DNA of 64,000 nucleotides, taken from Prorocentrum cordatum. Its lineage: Eukaryota > Sar > Dinophyceae > Prorocentrales > Prorocentraceae. The stretch spans positions 839,203 through 903,202 of the forward strand of contig CAUYUJ010012558.1 of assembly GCA_963575745.1 (NCBI GenBank). Direction: 5' to 3'. Positions 20,906 to 32,838 of the stretch are shown in pieces. Under the pieces are notes generated by a model that did not search any database, had not been told where the DNA came from, and saw nothing but the letters and a program-made list of their open reading frames with translations. Positions within the stretch are counted from its first letter, which is position 1. Every line of letters begins with the position of its first letter. A program made the translations under genes and the position numbers.

Positions 20906-21179
20906 TGTCGTTGGTTGTTGATTGTTGGTTGATGGTTGTTGGTCAGTTGTTGTTTGTTGATTGTTGTTTGTTGTCGTCGCCCCGCCCGCGACCCACCCGC
21001 GACCCACCCGCAACCCTCCCGCGACCCAGCCGCAACCCATCCGCGGCCCAGCCCGCGACCCGCCTAAGGTTCTGGTGGTTCTGGGTTCTTTTTCGAACTC
21101 CCCCTTGGGCTTCGGCCCAGCGCGCCGGCCACCGGGAAGGCCGCACCATCCTCCGAAAAATACAACTCCGTGGGCCCAA
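20906..21179. repeat. TTG run and CGACCCACCCGC repeats
   Basis: GTTGTTGATTGTTGG repeats at 20906-20965 are followed by five copies of a CGACCCACC-like 10-11-bp unit at 20990-21065. Confidence 0.7.
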
Positions 21180-23160
21180 TCGCCTCCAAGACGGTCAGGA
21201 TGGCCTCCTAGATGCCTCTAAGACGCCTTCAAGACTGCCAAGGTGGCCTCAAGAGAGCCCAAGATGGCCCCAAGATGCACACAAGACGGCCAAAGCTACA
21301 CCTTAGACGGTCCAAGATGCCCCAAGAGGCCCCCAAAGAGGCCTCCAAGACGGCCCAAGAGGCCTCCAAGGGGCCTCCAAGACGGCCCAACACGCCTCCA
21401 AGAGGTTACCCAGGAAGGCCCGAAAAGGCCAACATCATTGATTCCCCTGAGGTCTTTTAAAGGATGTTCGCATTTGCTTCAAAACGGCCTTCCGACGGGC
21501 CAAGACGGCCCAAGATGCCCCCAATATTCTCCCAAGATCACACCGGAGGCTTCAAGGAGGGCCCCAGGACGGCCCAAGAGGGCCCCAAGACGACCCTCAA
21601 AGGGCTCCAAGACGGCCCAAGAGGCCTCCAAAACGCCCAAGATAGCCTCCTAGAGGGCTCTTAAGCGCCCCAAGAGGGCCCCAAGACGGCCCAGAGAGGC
21701 CCCCAAGGCGGCATCCGACGGCGTCAGACAGGCCAGGAATACCGTAAGACGGCCAAAAAGGCCCCCAAGACAAGAAGCCCCCAAAGCTCCTCCAAGAGGC
21801 CGCCAGGAGGCTGCCAGGAGGCCCCAGGAATGACGCAAGAGGCTTCAAAGAGATCTCCTTCATCTTCTGCTCCTGCTCCTGCTCCTCCTCCTCCTCCTCC
21901 TTTTTCCTCCCTCTCCTCATCCTCCTCTTCCTCGCCCACGCGTCCCACGAACAGGTTTCCACAGCAGCTCGGGGACGACCTTGTCCGATAGTTTTCCCAA
22001 GCTCTGGACCCAAACGTTTGGCCACAGAGGCGCCTTTCAAAAAGGAAGGGGGCGGCGATGATTCGCCGTGTGCGTCTTCGACAATTTCCACGACCGTCGC
22101 TAGCTGTGACTCCTTCTGTGATCCGGCGGAATGGCACGAGCCAATTCGGTTCGCCGGCCCGACGGGCCAGAGGCGTGCTCAAACCTCCAATAACTAATGA
22201 CAAATATTCTAGCTCGCGCGCGCGCGTGGCGGCCCCTGGGGGTCCTGAAGCGAAACATATCCACGGCAACTCCCGGCAAATCCCCGCCAAAGATGCCGGA
22301 TCTCTTGTGCGCAGGCCTGGGGGGGAACCGTCTAGGAGGCCCAATGAGTCGACAAATAGGTGGAAGGCCCTACGGCCAGAAGCCAACAGCGTCCCAAGGC
22401 GGCCCAAGATGGCCTCACGATGGCCCTCGATGCCCCCAAAACGCCCCTCGAGGCTTCTAAGAGGCGTCGCATGAGGCAAAAATCATTGATTTCCTTTGGA
22501 GTTGGAGGTTTTCAGCCTTCTCGCCTTTTCGGCTATCCGACGCTCTACGAGCGCGCAAGAAGCCTCCAAGACAGCCCCAAGACGGCTCAAGACGGCCCAA
22601 GAAGGCCAGACGGCCCAAGATGCGCACAAGAAGGCCCACGAAGGCCCCGCGACGAGATCAAGTGGGGCCCACGAGGAGCCCGAGACACCTCACAGATCGC
22701 CCCAAGCCGCCCAAGATGGCCCCAAGACTGCACAAGAGGCCTCCATGACGGCCCAAGAAGCTTCCAAGAGGTCTCCCAAGAGGGCCCTGGGAGATAACAA
22801 ATATTGGCTTCTCTAGGTTTTTGACAGTTTTTGGCGTCTCACCTTTTCGGTCTTCCGACGTTCGGAGAGAGCCACAAAGGCCTCCAAGACCGCCTCAAGA
22901 CCACCCCAGAAGCCCCTCAGAGGTCCCCAAAAGGGCCCCCAAACGGCGCACCAGGGCCCTAAGACGGCCCCAGAGGCGCCCCAGAGAGCCCCAGAACGCC
23001 CCACGACGGGCCCAAAGGGGTCCACGAGGGAAACCACAAACAGGCAACTCGAGCTTTCCACCCCAAGAGGGGCCCAGGAGGCCCAAGAGCGCCCCAAGAG
23101 GCCCCAACAGCCCCCAAAGAGACCCCACTGAAGCCTCCAAGAGGCCTCAAGAGGCCACGC
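21180..23160 (-). repeat. Array of GCCTCCAAGACGGCCCAAGAG units, interrupted at 21.86-22.37 kb
   Basis: A degenerate motif of about 10-11 bp (CCAAGACGGCC / CCAAGAGGCCT) is iterated through 21180-21850 and 22380-23160. Its reverse complement (CTTGGGCCGTCTTGGAGGC) makes the arrays at 26.66-27.15 and 57.85-58.44 kb. At 22130-22255 there is a module with CAGAGGCGTGCT and CGCGCGCGCGTGGCGGCCCC that reappears reversed at 58485-58590, next to the same array, so a larger composite repeat is shared. Confidence 0.7.
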
Positions 23161-23319
23161 ACGCGCAGGAAAACGCCTGCGATGGCACAGTACGGGCCGG
23201 AGGAATGAGCGAAGTGATTAAATACACGAGGCCCCAAAAAAGTTAGGAGAGAAGGCGGGAAAATGGTAGGAGGAGAGATGAGACGAGACATCAGACTGCG
23301 CCGACGCCGTGCAATGCCT

Positions 23320-25132
23320 TTACGGAGCATTCTCATGACCGTCGTCCTCAGTAGCACCGATGACCCCCTCATCATCATCGTCGGCGGCGTCAGTCGCGCC
23401 AGTGGCGCCAGTGGGGCTCATGCCGTCAGCGGCGGGGAGGCCAGGGCCAGACAACAGTGGCGGAGGTTCGGGTGTAGTCGTGCTCCGCATCATGCTGAAG
23501 TGCTCCATAACCTTGGGCTCCATGTGCACCCCATGCTCCATGTTTCTGCGGCCCTTGATGGCAGGCCCGATGGGCCTCCGCAACGTAAGATTGAGAGGCA
23601 GTCCTTTCCAGGCGGCCACCCTGAGCGCCTCGAAGACGGCTATGTAGAAGTCCTGCGCCGTCTTGTGCTGCTGACAGAAGGCGCCGTTCACTCCGACGAT
23701 CAAGTCGCCAACCGCAATTCCCTCGGGGTGCTCGGTGTTGTACTTTTCCACCAGGCGCGGCACGCGGCGCTGATCATCCGAACTAGGACGGATCCGATTG
23801 ATGATGGTTGCCGACGGACAGGAGTAAGAGCCATTATCGGGCCGGGCGAAAAGGGGGATAACAAAGGGGGGGGGTGAGAATCAGCTCATCTAGCTGATTT
23901 TCCCGGCGCCTCCTGGCGCCGGAGGCGGCCATGTATCGAGGAATGGGCCCCTCGGTGGGGCTGAAACCAGCTGCATGCAGCAGCTTTCGTAACCACCCCT
24001 TTCCCTATCCCCCCCTTTCGTTCGGCCCGACATTAGAGGGTGCGATCTCCCAACCCATCAGGTAAAGGGGACTCGCGGCCTGAGGGAAGCTGATCTGAAC
24101 GGACCGCTGCTCCTCCTGGAAGATCTCTCCTAGTGGGTGCGTCTCGTCGAAGGCCTCCTGGATCCATCTCGGCCTCTGGACTCGGACGAGCGCCGACCTG
24201 TGGGTCCTGTTGTCTACGGTGGCGGACCTGTAGTGCTTCCGAAGGACAGTCATCCATCTCGTGGCGTTGTGGTGGAAGATGACATTGTCAAACTGCAAGA
24301 CCTCGTCTCCTTCCAAGATCAACTGGTCTGGGTGCTTGTTGTTCCACTCCGCCACTGGGCCGAATTCTTCGATCTTTTTGATGACGACCGGCTTCCAGTC
24401 CTGGGCCCCTTCCTTTCCATGCTGGAGGCCAAGGGCCCAGCCCATGATCTTGTCCAGGGAGCTGTCAAGCTTATCGGGCATGAGCAGCTGGGCGACGAAT
24501 TCAGTAGAGTACTCTTTGTTGTGAGCGTCTTCCCGCTGCATAGCAAAGCGGTTGTGATGCCAAACCCTCGGCCTCTGGATGTAGAGCCTGAAGATTTCAT
24601 CCGCCCCCTCTAGCCCCTTGCGCCCGGCTTTGAACTGGCCAGCGATGCGTTTAATGAACGTCTCCGTGTTTGCGTGCCACTGGATGTTGTTGACGCGAAC
24701 GACCTCGTCGCCCACGTGCACTTCCTTGTCGGGGTTGTTCTTGTTCCACTCCTCGATGAGGCCGGTCTTGTGGATCGTCGCCACCTTCGCGGGCTGGAAA
24801 TCGACGTCGCGGTCGACCGCAATTCCCATCAGCTTCCCTGTCTCGCGCGCCTCGGTCACGTTCAGCTCCACGACGAAATCCTTCTCGTACTTCTCAAGGT
24901 GGGCGATCTTGCGCTGTTCTGGAGACAAGGTGGTCCCCACCTGGCCGCCCTCCTCGCTCTCCATCGATGCCTGCAGCATGCTGGCGCGGTTCTGCATCTT
25001 GGACTCCTCGGTCAGAACCATAGCGTCGAGGTCCACGACGGCGCCCCTCGAGGCCAGCGACCTCGCCTGGATGGCGCGGGGGCGCGCCGCGAGCTCCCCC
25101 ACCAGCAGCGCGGAGAGCACGAAACGCCGCAT
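23320..25132 (-). CDS. Triple PDZ-domain protein with N-terminal signal or anchor; third PDZ interrupted by a 194-bp element
   Basis: ATG at 25132 gives MRRFVLSALLVGELAARPRA, a short hydrophobic signal-like start. PDZ-like repeats follow: residues about 85-187 (carboxylate-loop region LMGIAVD, then VHVGDEVVRVN), about 211-322 (ILEGDEVLQFDN) and a third starting at about 344 (VQISFPQ...LMGWEI). The third is split: exon 1 ends at CCC TCT AAT (24032) and coding resumes at GGC TCT TAC (23831), giving IAVGDLIVGVNGAF and a C-terminal acidic tail ending at TAA 23320. Removing the 194-bp element plus one 5-bp duplication restores frame and domain exactly. Total about 535 aa. PDZ domains bind C-terminal peptides of partners; the partner is unknown. 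An alternative is that the element has inactivated the gene. Confidence 0.7.
23837..24030 (-). mobile_element. 194-bp inverted-repeat introner-like element, copy 1
   Basis: The ends are inverted: TCGGGCCGGGCGAAA on the left, and TTTCGTTCGGCCCGA on the right, extended by GGGGGATA/TATCCCCC. A perfect 5-bp duplication CATTA flanks it (23832-23836 and 24031-24035). Inside are three palindromes: CAGCT...AGCTG, CCGGCGCC...GGCGCCGG and GCTGCATGCAGC. It lies inside coding sequence of a PDZ domain. No splicing choice that restores frame ends in AG. Confidence 0.8.
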
Positions 25133-25859
25133 GGCTCCGCGAAATGTAGATAACAAATACGTGTGTGTGTGACTATGTCCTATGTCAGGGAATGCCGCCT
25201 GCTCCTTGAAGGAGGAAGCGCTTGAGCCAGCATGGCGACGGACCATCTTGGGGCGATCTTGGGCGCCTTTTGAGCTGTCCTGGACGCCCTGAAGACCCAA
25301 GAAGCGAGTATGCGAAAATCGATCATATACGGATCGGGAATCAATGTGTTTTACATATCGGGCCCTCTTGGGGGTACTCCTGGAGCCTTGCTGGGGCGTC
25401 CTGGGTCGTCTTGGAGGCGTCAGGGGGTTATCTTGATACCAGCGTGGTCACGTGTTGGCAATGTTTGCGGTATCTTGATTCCGTTCGGATGGTGGAGTTG
25501 TATTTCCAACGCATTTCGAAGCCGAGTAATTCCTCGCAGGGTTTGGAAACGAGGTGCCAGACCCCTGGGCGAAAGAGTGGCCACAGCGGGTGAAGGGGGG
25601 GGGCGTGCTGGCTGGAATTCTTGAATAAAAGTGTGCTGCACCAGGGCCCCGGCACCCAGGCGGAACTGGATGGCTTTCATTTGTTTTTGCCACGTTGCGT
25701 GCCCGTTCCGCCTCGTGGGCGCCACGTGGGTGCGCTGGTTGCGCCATTTTGACGCCGGTGCCGCCTCGTGGGTCTCCCGAGCTTGCGCCACGTTACCGCC
25801 CGTGCCCTCGTGGGCGCCCCGTGCGCAATCGTGGACACACATTCTCAGTAGCGTCCCTC
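25133..25859. other. Intergenic, upstream of the PDZ gene
   Basis: No gene seen. A short piece of the CTTGGG...CCTTGGAGGC array occurs at 25235-25300 and 25365-25425. CCTCGTGGGCGCCACG-like repeats occur at 25705-25830. Confidence 0.5.
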
Positions 25860-26490
25860 CGCCAATTCCGGAACATCCATCACACGGATCGAGCCCTCGA
25901 TGGACTCAACCTGCGGCCACCCGCGCATCTCGACACACCCCTCACAGGGATGTTGAAGCTGTTGCCCCACAGGGAGCTCCATCTACGGCCCCAGAGACAA
26001 GATTCGCACAGCGGCACACACCTCGCGCGGATCGTGCTGCCCCGCCGGTAATTGCACTTACGGCACGAGATGGAAGCGTCGCATAGCGTCGCCCCGCTCA
26101 CTTCGGCACACCTCTAACACGGATCGTGCCCCGCAGAGAATTCCACCTACGGCCCCAGAGACACGGTTCGCATCCCGCCCGACACACCTCTAACCAGGAT
26201 CGTGCACCACAAGGAGCACCTCCTGAAGCCCCAGATACAATGTTCGCACGTCCTCCCCCCGCACATTTCGGCACACCCTTCACGTGAATCGTGTCTTGGA
26301 TGGAGCTCCACCTACGGCGCCAATAGGTAACTTCGCACTGCGCCCCCCCCCGCCCATTTCGGCATATGCCTCACACGGGCCGTGCCCCGCAGGGAGATCC
26401 ACCTGCGGCCTCGGTGGGCGTGATCGCACGGGGGCGCCCCGATGATTCGGCAACTTCTTCACACGTATCGTGCCCCACACGGGGTTCAGC
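25860..26490 (+). repeat. Tandem array of ~88-bp units (about 7 copies)
   Basis: GGATCGTGCCCCGCAGGGAG-type segments recur near 25887, 26032, 26117, 26200, 26287, 26376 and 26467, each followed by CCACCTACGGCCCCAGAGAC and a TTCGCAC segment and preceded by TTCGGCACACCTC. Confidence 0.75.
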
Positions 26491-27160
26491 GCGCCTGTGC
26501 GCACTGGCTCCGAAGTAGCTCGCTATCCGTACTGTCCCGCGGCGCGCAGTATATGAAAAGATGGCCACGCCCTGCGCTACACATGATTGCAACGGTGTGG
26601 GCCCGTCGCCAGGCTAAGTGGTTGCTTAGCTACTGGCTTGCGGCCCATCCCGAAACCGTGGCTGGTTTGGGGTCTTTGGGACACCTGTTGGAGTCTCTTG
26701 GCATACTTCTCGTGCGCCTCTTGGAACCAATTCCGAAATCTCTTGGGGTTTCTTGGGGGCCGCTTGGGAGCCTCTGGCGGTTTGGGGGGAACGCTGTGGG
26801 GGTCCACTTCGGGCGAAGGGCTCGACATGTCAGTCGGAGCTCCCCCTCTTGAGCCCCCACTTGGGCCGTCTTGGCACATCTTGGAACGTCTTGGGGCTCT
26901 CTTGGGCCGTCTTGGGGTCCTCTTGGGCCGTCTTGGGGCGATTTGGGGGGGCCTCTTAAGCCTTCTTGGGCGCTGTTCAGATCCAAGATGCGCCTATTTC
27001 AAAACATTTGCGCTTTTCATCGAGAATGGGGCGATCTAATCCCCCTGGGGCCCTCTTGGGACGGTTTTTGGAACCATTTGTCCCGTCTTCGGGGCGACTT
27101 GGGCCCTCATGGAGATGTTCTCTCCGCCCTTGGGCCCTGTTGCGCCGCTCTTGTTGCGTA
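26491..27160 (+). repeat. CTTGGGCCGTCTTGG array
   Basis: From about 26660 the CTTGGG(G/C)CGTCTTGG motif is iterated (dense at 26860-26975 and 27040-27140). It is the reverse complement of the 21-23 kb array. Positions 26491-26660 hold nothing I recognise. Confidence 0.65.
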
Positions 27161-27889
27161 GTCGCGCCCCCCGGAATTACTCCGGGCGGTCTGGGGAGGC
27201 CCGGGAGGCCGCAGAGGGGGGGTGCCAAAAAGGGGGGTACGGGAGGATTTGCCGGCCATGGGCCCGTGCCCCCCTTTACCCCAGCACACTCTAAATCTAA
27301 ACAGGTGGAGGCGCGCGCTGCAGGCTTCCGGCTGGGCCCGCCAGCACCATTGGGAAGCATCCGTTTCCGGGGTAGGGTCGAAAGCTCCAGGCAAGCACCG
27401 GGCGGACGCCTGGAAACGCCAGCCAGTACGGGCGGGCGTCGGACGATCATCCAGACGTGTCAGCGAATCGAATAGAATACATAAAACCTGGTGCAGGCAC
27501 TGTTTGGGGGACGAAAGCAGCATAACCATAAACTCCGGGAAGTCCGCGCGCAGTTCTTGAGTCGGCGCTGGAGGCGCCGCTAGGAGTGGCAGGGAGGGGA
27601 CCCCATAGCCACGTCAAGAGCTCCGCGCGGAAGTACGAACATTCTCTTTTTACCTGACAGCGAAGACTGATAGGTTTCTAGTTGGGTCAAAAGAGCATCA
27701 TGACGCCCCAGGGGGGTCTGAGCGCGATCCGGGGGAGGGTGCCGGGGATTTTTTTGGCTAACAATTACACACTTCGTGGTCTTCGAGGTCCCAGAACTCC
27801 ATTCCCGGGCCACATTCTGAATGCCCGGAGCCAACTGTAGGCCACTTCGTGGTCTTCGAGTTTCCAGAACTCCACTCCCAAGCCACCTT
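27161..27889. other. Intergenic, no gene seen
   Basis: No coding region is supported. A short direct repeat CACTTCGTGGTCTTCGAG occurs at 27770 and 27843, each followed by a CAGAACTCCA(T/C)TCCC segment (period about 73 bp). Confidence 0.45.
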
Positions 27890-29320
27890 TTGAATGCTGA
27901 GGCAGGCTGATGCTGAGGCTGAGGCATGCTGAGGCTGAGGCAGGCTAAGGCTGAGGCCGAGGGTGAAGGCTGATGCAGGCTGAGGCTGAAGCAGGCTGAG
28001 GCTGAGGCTGAGGCAGGCTGAGGCTGAGGCTGAGGCAGGCTGATGCTGAGGCAGGCTGAGGCTGAGGCTGAGGCTGATGCAGGCTGAGTCTGAGGCACGC
28101 TGAAGACAAGGCCGAGGCTGAAGGCAGACTGATGCTGAGGCTGAAGCAGGCTGAGGCTGAGGCTGAGGCAGGCTGAGGCTGAGGCTGAGGCAGGCTGATG
28201 CTGAGGCAGGCTGAGGCTGAGGCTGAGGCTGATGGCTGAGGCTGAGGCTGAGGCAGGCTGAGGCTGAGGCCGAGGCTGAAGGCAGACTGAGGCTGAGGCT
28301 GAAGCAGGCTGAGGCTGAGGCTGAGGCAGGCTGAGGCTGAGGCTGAGGCAGGCTGATGCTGAGGCAGGCTGAGGCTGAGGCTGAGGCTGTTGCAGGCTGA
28401 GGCTGAGGCAGGCTGAGGCTGAGGCCGAGGCTGAAGGCAGATTGAGGCTGAGGCTGAAGCAGGCTGAGGCTGAGGCTGAGGCAGGCTGAGGCTGAGGCTG
28501 AGGCAGGCTGATGGCTGAGGCTGAGGCTGAGGAGGCTGAGGCTGAGGCTGAGGCTGATGAGGCTGAGGCTGAGGCTGAGGCAGGCTGAGGCTGAGGCTGA
28601 GGCTGAGGCAGGCTGAGGCTGAGGCTGAGGCTGAGGCTGAGGCTGAGGCTGAGGCTGAGGCTGAGGCTGAGGCTGCTGAGGCTGAGGCTGAGGCTGAGGC
28701 TGAGGCTGAGGCTGAGGCAGGCTGAGGCTGAGGCAGGCTGAGGCTGAGGCTGAGGCTGATGCAGGCTGAGGCTGAGGCAGGCTGAGGCTGAGGCCGAGGC
28801 TGAAGGCAGACTGAGGCTGAGGCTGAAGCAGGCTGAGGCTGAGGCTGAGGCAGGCTGAGGCTGAGGCTGAGGCTGAGGCTGAGGCTGAGGCAGGCTGAGG
28901 CTGAGGCTGAGGCAGGCTGATGAGGCTGAGGCAGGCTGAGGCTGAGGCTGAGGCTGAGGCTGCAGGCTGAGGCTGAGGCAGGCTGAGGCTGAGGCCGAGG
29001 CTGAAGGCAGACTGAGGCTGAGGCTGAAGCAGGCTGAGGCTGAGGCTGAGGCAGGCTGAGGCTGAGGCTGAGGCAGGCTGATGCTGAGGCAGGCTGAGGC
29101 TGAGGCTGAGGCTGATGCAGGCTGAGGCTGAGGCAGGCTGAGGCTGAGGCCGAGGCTGAAGGCAGACTGAGGCTGAGGCTGAAGCAGGCTGAGGCTGAGG
29201 CTGAGGCTGAGGCTGAGGCTGAGGCTGAGGCTGAGGCTGATGGGCTGAGGCTGAGGCTGAGGCAGGCTGAGGCTGAGGCTCAGGCAGGCTGAGGCTCAGG
29301 CTGTGACTGCGACTGCCGTT
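27890..29320 (+). repeat. GCTGAG hexamer array with ~157-bp higher-order repeat
   Basis: The basic unit is GAGGCT (GCTGAG) with GCAGGCTGA spacers. The marker GCCGAGGCTGAAGGCAG recurs near 28110, 28268, 28425, 28792, 28993 and 29149, and a variant is at 27954. Intervals are mostly 156-158 bp, with two larger ones caused by pure GCTGAG expansions around 28530-28760 and 28860-28960. The encoded oligo-(Ala/Glu/Ser) frames are artefacts. Confidence 0.9.
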
Positions 29321-29940
29321 GCCACTGCGACTGCCATCGCGAATGCGACTACGACTGCGAGAACAGCAGAATTCTACAACAGGATTCTCATCTGAATCTT
29401 AAGGGGAATGCTTCCAGATGTGCTCCTACACATCGCTGTTAGGTTGCTTTGCCGGGATAATTGAAATTAGCCGTCGCTCTTAAGGAGCCGCCAGTGCCCC
29501 CTCTGGGGGGCCATATTGGACAGTTTCTCGAATCCTGTCCAGCATTGGCGACGTGAACCTCCAGAAATCCCCAAGAACCTTTCTAAACGAAAAATCTCGA
29601 TCATTCAGCGCCAGCCTCCAGCCTCGACCCTCGAACCACGAGCCTGCCGTGCCAACGGACGGGTGCGCGATTTCTCCGCATCTGCGCTCTCTTGGCTTCG
29701 CATGCTCATCTCAACACGATCCCGCTTCTGTATGTTCATGTCACGCACCGTCTGGCACCGCGTGATCGGCGCCGTTTCCTGGTCAGAGGAAGAGATCTCT
29801 GCATGCGCATGAACTTTCGGAGGTCCTTGGCACGGCGCCCAAACATGTAAACCACCACCACCTTCCTCACCCCCATCCCTCCCCCCGGCAAAAGGAAAGA
29901 GGAGGTTGGAGGGCGGAGGGGGCAATGGAGGTGGTAGTGG
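29321..29940. other. Intergenic, no gene seen
   Basis: The hexamer array decays into ACTGCGACTGCC repeats to 29365. The rest has no coding or repeat signal that I can support. Confidence 0.4.
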
Positions 29941-29984
29941 TGTACATCATTGGGACCCGCGCTGGGCTCCTTGGATCAGCGCCG

Positions 29985-30135
29985 GATTTCTTGGGTCGGT
30001 GCACCTCTTACATCGGTGCTGGCAGCTGGACTACCCGCCCTGGCGCGCCGAGCGCGCCACGGGCGCTTCTGGAGGCGCCGCCAGAGGGGGGGGGCCCAAC
30101 GCAGATCCGAGAAATCCGTGCGGACCCCGAAAGAC
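29985..30135. mobile_element. GC-rich foldback element, degenerate copy
   Basis: Contains TTCTTGGGTCGGTGC at the left, CTGGCGCGCCGAGCGCGCCA in the middle and AGATCCGAGAAATCCGTGCGG at the right. It matches the foldback family with arms GTCCGCGCGGATTTCTTGGA / TCCAAGAAGTCCGCGCGG at 38.8 and 40.6 kb. Confidence 0.5.
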
Positions 30136-31319
30136 TTTATTCACCAATCTCTTTCCCCAGACTGACTACCTACCAGACCACCCCAACCCAACTGCAACAC
30201 CAAAATTTCGGGTTTGGGGGGGGCGCGTGTTCCACATGTATTTGGTTCAATGCTCCCCGACGCCCCCCCTCCTGGAAATGGAAGGCAGATCCGGGCTTTC
30301 GGGACGGGCTGGGGTGGCTTGGTGGGTGGTGGTCGACTGGCTCAAGCGCGCCATCCTGGAACGTGGCTTCAGCGCGGGCTCGCGCGCGATCTCGTCGCCT
30401 CGCCTGAAGCCTCGCGTGGCGGGCGCGTACCTGCTCCCGTTGTAGCGCGCGGACCCCATCGACGCACGCCATGTTATTCGCGCGCGCAATACACATGGAC
30501 AAATCGGAGCAGATAGGAGCCCGTATTCACAAGACCATAACAGAGCATCTACAAAAACGCGCAAGCACTCATGGAAACACGCAAAAATCGATTGAGAACC
30601 TCTTGGGGCCATAGTGGGCCGTGTGGGTCCCCTCCTGGGACATCGCCACTTGGACGCCTATCTGTGCTCGAGGGCACAATGTGTGAAATCCGCCCAATGC
30701 GGGGGCACGAGATCTCCCCGACATTCGCCCCCGACCTATTCGTAGACACCGGCTGCGGCCGGTCGCGGCGGAGCGCTCCTCGGACGCGGCCCAAGGCATC
30801 TCGGCCCGCTCGCCGCGGCGCCCGCCAGGCGCGCGTCCTGGGCGGCTGCGCTGCCAGCAGCCGACGGCTAGCCGGGGTCGCAGGCCGCCTCCACTGGGGG
30901 AGCGCTCGCCGAGCCCGCGCCGGCAGCTGGCGCGGTGGCTGGCTGCGTTGCTCCGCCGCCGCCGCGGGCCCCCTCGAGCACTCGCCGTCGGAGCGCCGTG
31001 CGCAGCCGGCACGGTCGCCAGCTGCTGGCCGCAAGCCGCCGCTAGCCGCAGTCCGCCCTCGCTGCCCGGGAGGTCGTCGTCTCCGGCATGGACTTTCGGC
31101 ATCGGCGTTGGAGCGCGCCCTCAGGCGCCGTCCAGCGCGTCGTATGAGCCCTCTCAAAGACGTGCTCGCTAGCGCGGGGGTGGTGCTCGTCCGTGCCCAA
31201 GTGCCACCTGTCCCGCACGTCCGGCGCGCCTGGCCGGGCCCCGAGCCCGCCTCCTGGCGGGGCGCTGGCGGTCCTGCTCGCGCTAAGGCGCGCCCAGTTC
31301 TGGCCCCGATGTCCTCCAC
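30136..31319. other. Intergenic or 3' intronic DNA, no gene resolved
   Basis: GC-rich sequence with long but compositionally poor frames on both strands. It could contain 3' exons of the dehydrogenase gene to its right, but none can be identified. Confidence 0.3.
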
Positions 31320-31500
31320 CCCCCGCTCCTCCTCCTCTTCCTCCTCCTCCGCTTCCTCCTCCTCCTCCTCCTCCTCCTCCTCCTCCTCCTCCACCTCCTC
31401 NNNNNNNNNNNNNNNNNNNNNNNNNNNNNNNNNNNNNNNNNNNNNNNNNNNNNNNNNNNNNNNNNNNNNNNNNNNNNNNNNNNNNNNNNNNNNNNNNNNN

Positions 31501-31537
<37 letters not shown>

Positions 31538-31570
31538 TCATCGTCATCATCGTCATCATCATCATCATCG

Positions 31571-31630
<60 letters not shown>

Positions 31631-31745
31631 CCATCATCATCATCATCCTCATCCTCATCCTCATCCTCATCCTCCTCATCATCATCATCATCATCGTCCT
31701 TCTCCTCCTCCTCCTCACCCTCGTCCTCCTCCTCCACCTCCTTCT
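31320..31745. repeat. (TCC)n and (TCA)n microsatellites around an assembly gap
   Basis: TCC triplets (31320-31400) run into 100 unknown bases (31401-31500), then ATC/TCA triplets to about 31690 and TCC again to 31745. The round gap length suggests a placeholder of unknown true size. Confidence 0.9.
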
Positions 31746-32838
31746 CCTCCAATATTGGCTCCTATTGGCTCTATAGCCATCCATTACCCCAGGGCGATCT
31801 GGCAGCCCAAAACGGTAGTTCACACGGCAAACACACAATGTCAGCCAAACTCCCTCCATCTATTGACGGACGCCTGAAGCTCAGGGAAGGCTGGACGACC
31901 AACCTGTCCGCACGTTCCATTTCAATGGTTTGGATCTCTCAAGCTCGGGTCCTCGGTTGCAAGGACCTCTCACGCACTCCGCTCCGAGAGAGCACCATGC
32001 ATCCTGCCCCCCGCCCAACCAGAGCCGATGGGTCCTGTGAGCTTTCTTGCAAACCGCGGAGGGCCGCCGCAAAGCACGGGAACAATGTGCAACCGCGCTA
32101 TCCCTCGCTTGACTCCTCCTTCTTCTCCGCCTCCCTCGCAGATGGCTTTCCAAGGGAGCTGGCTTTCGGGACAGAACCTTCCAGGGGAACTCAAGGGTAG
32201 ACGAACATCACCTCCTGGGTGGCATGTGAATGAACACGCAAGCACCGTGCCACCTTTCACGGTGGCGTTATACATGCCGCCACCGCGCTGCGGTTGGGAA
32301 AGCGTGGCCTTGCTCGGGCACCCTGGGCCGCCACGAGAAACCCATTTAGAGAAGAAGACGCCCATCTGTCCGCGTAGATGTTGCACACTTCTGAGAATAT
32401 GGTCAAGAACTTGAACATATGGAGGACACTCCCCTACGTCCTTGCAACATTTGAAGACATTTGCAACGGCTGTGCGCGGCGTTACAGTGAGAACCCATTC
32501 TGAAAAGGCGCCGCCCTCAACCCACATAACTGTTGAAAGCGTTCAGTGGGATTTACGCGGTACTATGGTGAGATCCCCATGTTGAAGACGACCCACCACA
32601 CAGCCGCTTCAGTGCTGGACATGCGTAGCTGAATGCTGCATGAAATAATGATGCGCCGCGACACGAATCTCTCAGGCCAATCGCCTGGCTGTCCCAATCC
32701 ACGAGCCTTCTGGTGCGACGAGAATGGGGTTGGACGGGGACGCGAGATGGAATATGAGAAGAAGAATGAGGATGGAGAGGGGAGGGAGGAATATGAGAGG
32801 AGGAAGTGGGACAGAGGGTGGAGACAACTCAACTCCAC

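Noticed and set aside
30549-31859. Long open frames on both strands across the gap
   Set aside because: They include the unknown bases and triplet repeats; composition, not selection, keeps them open.
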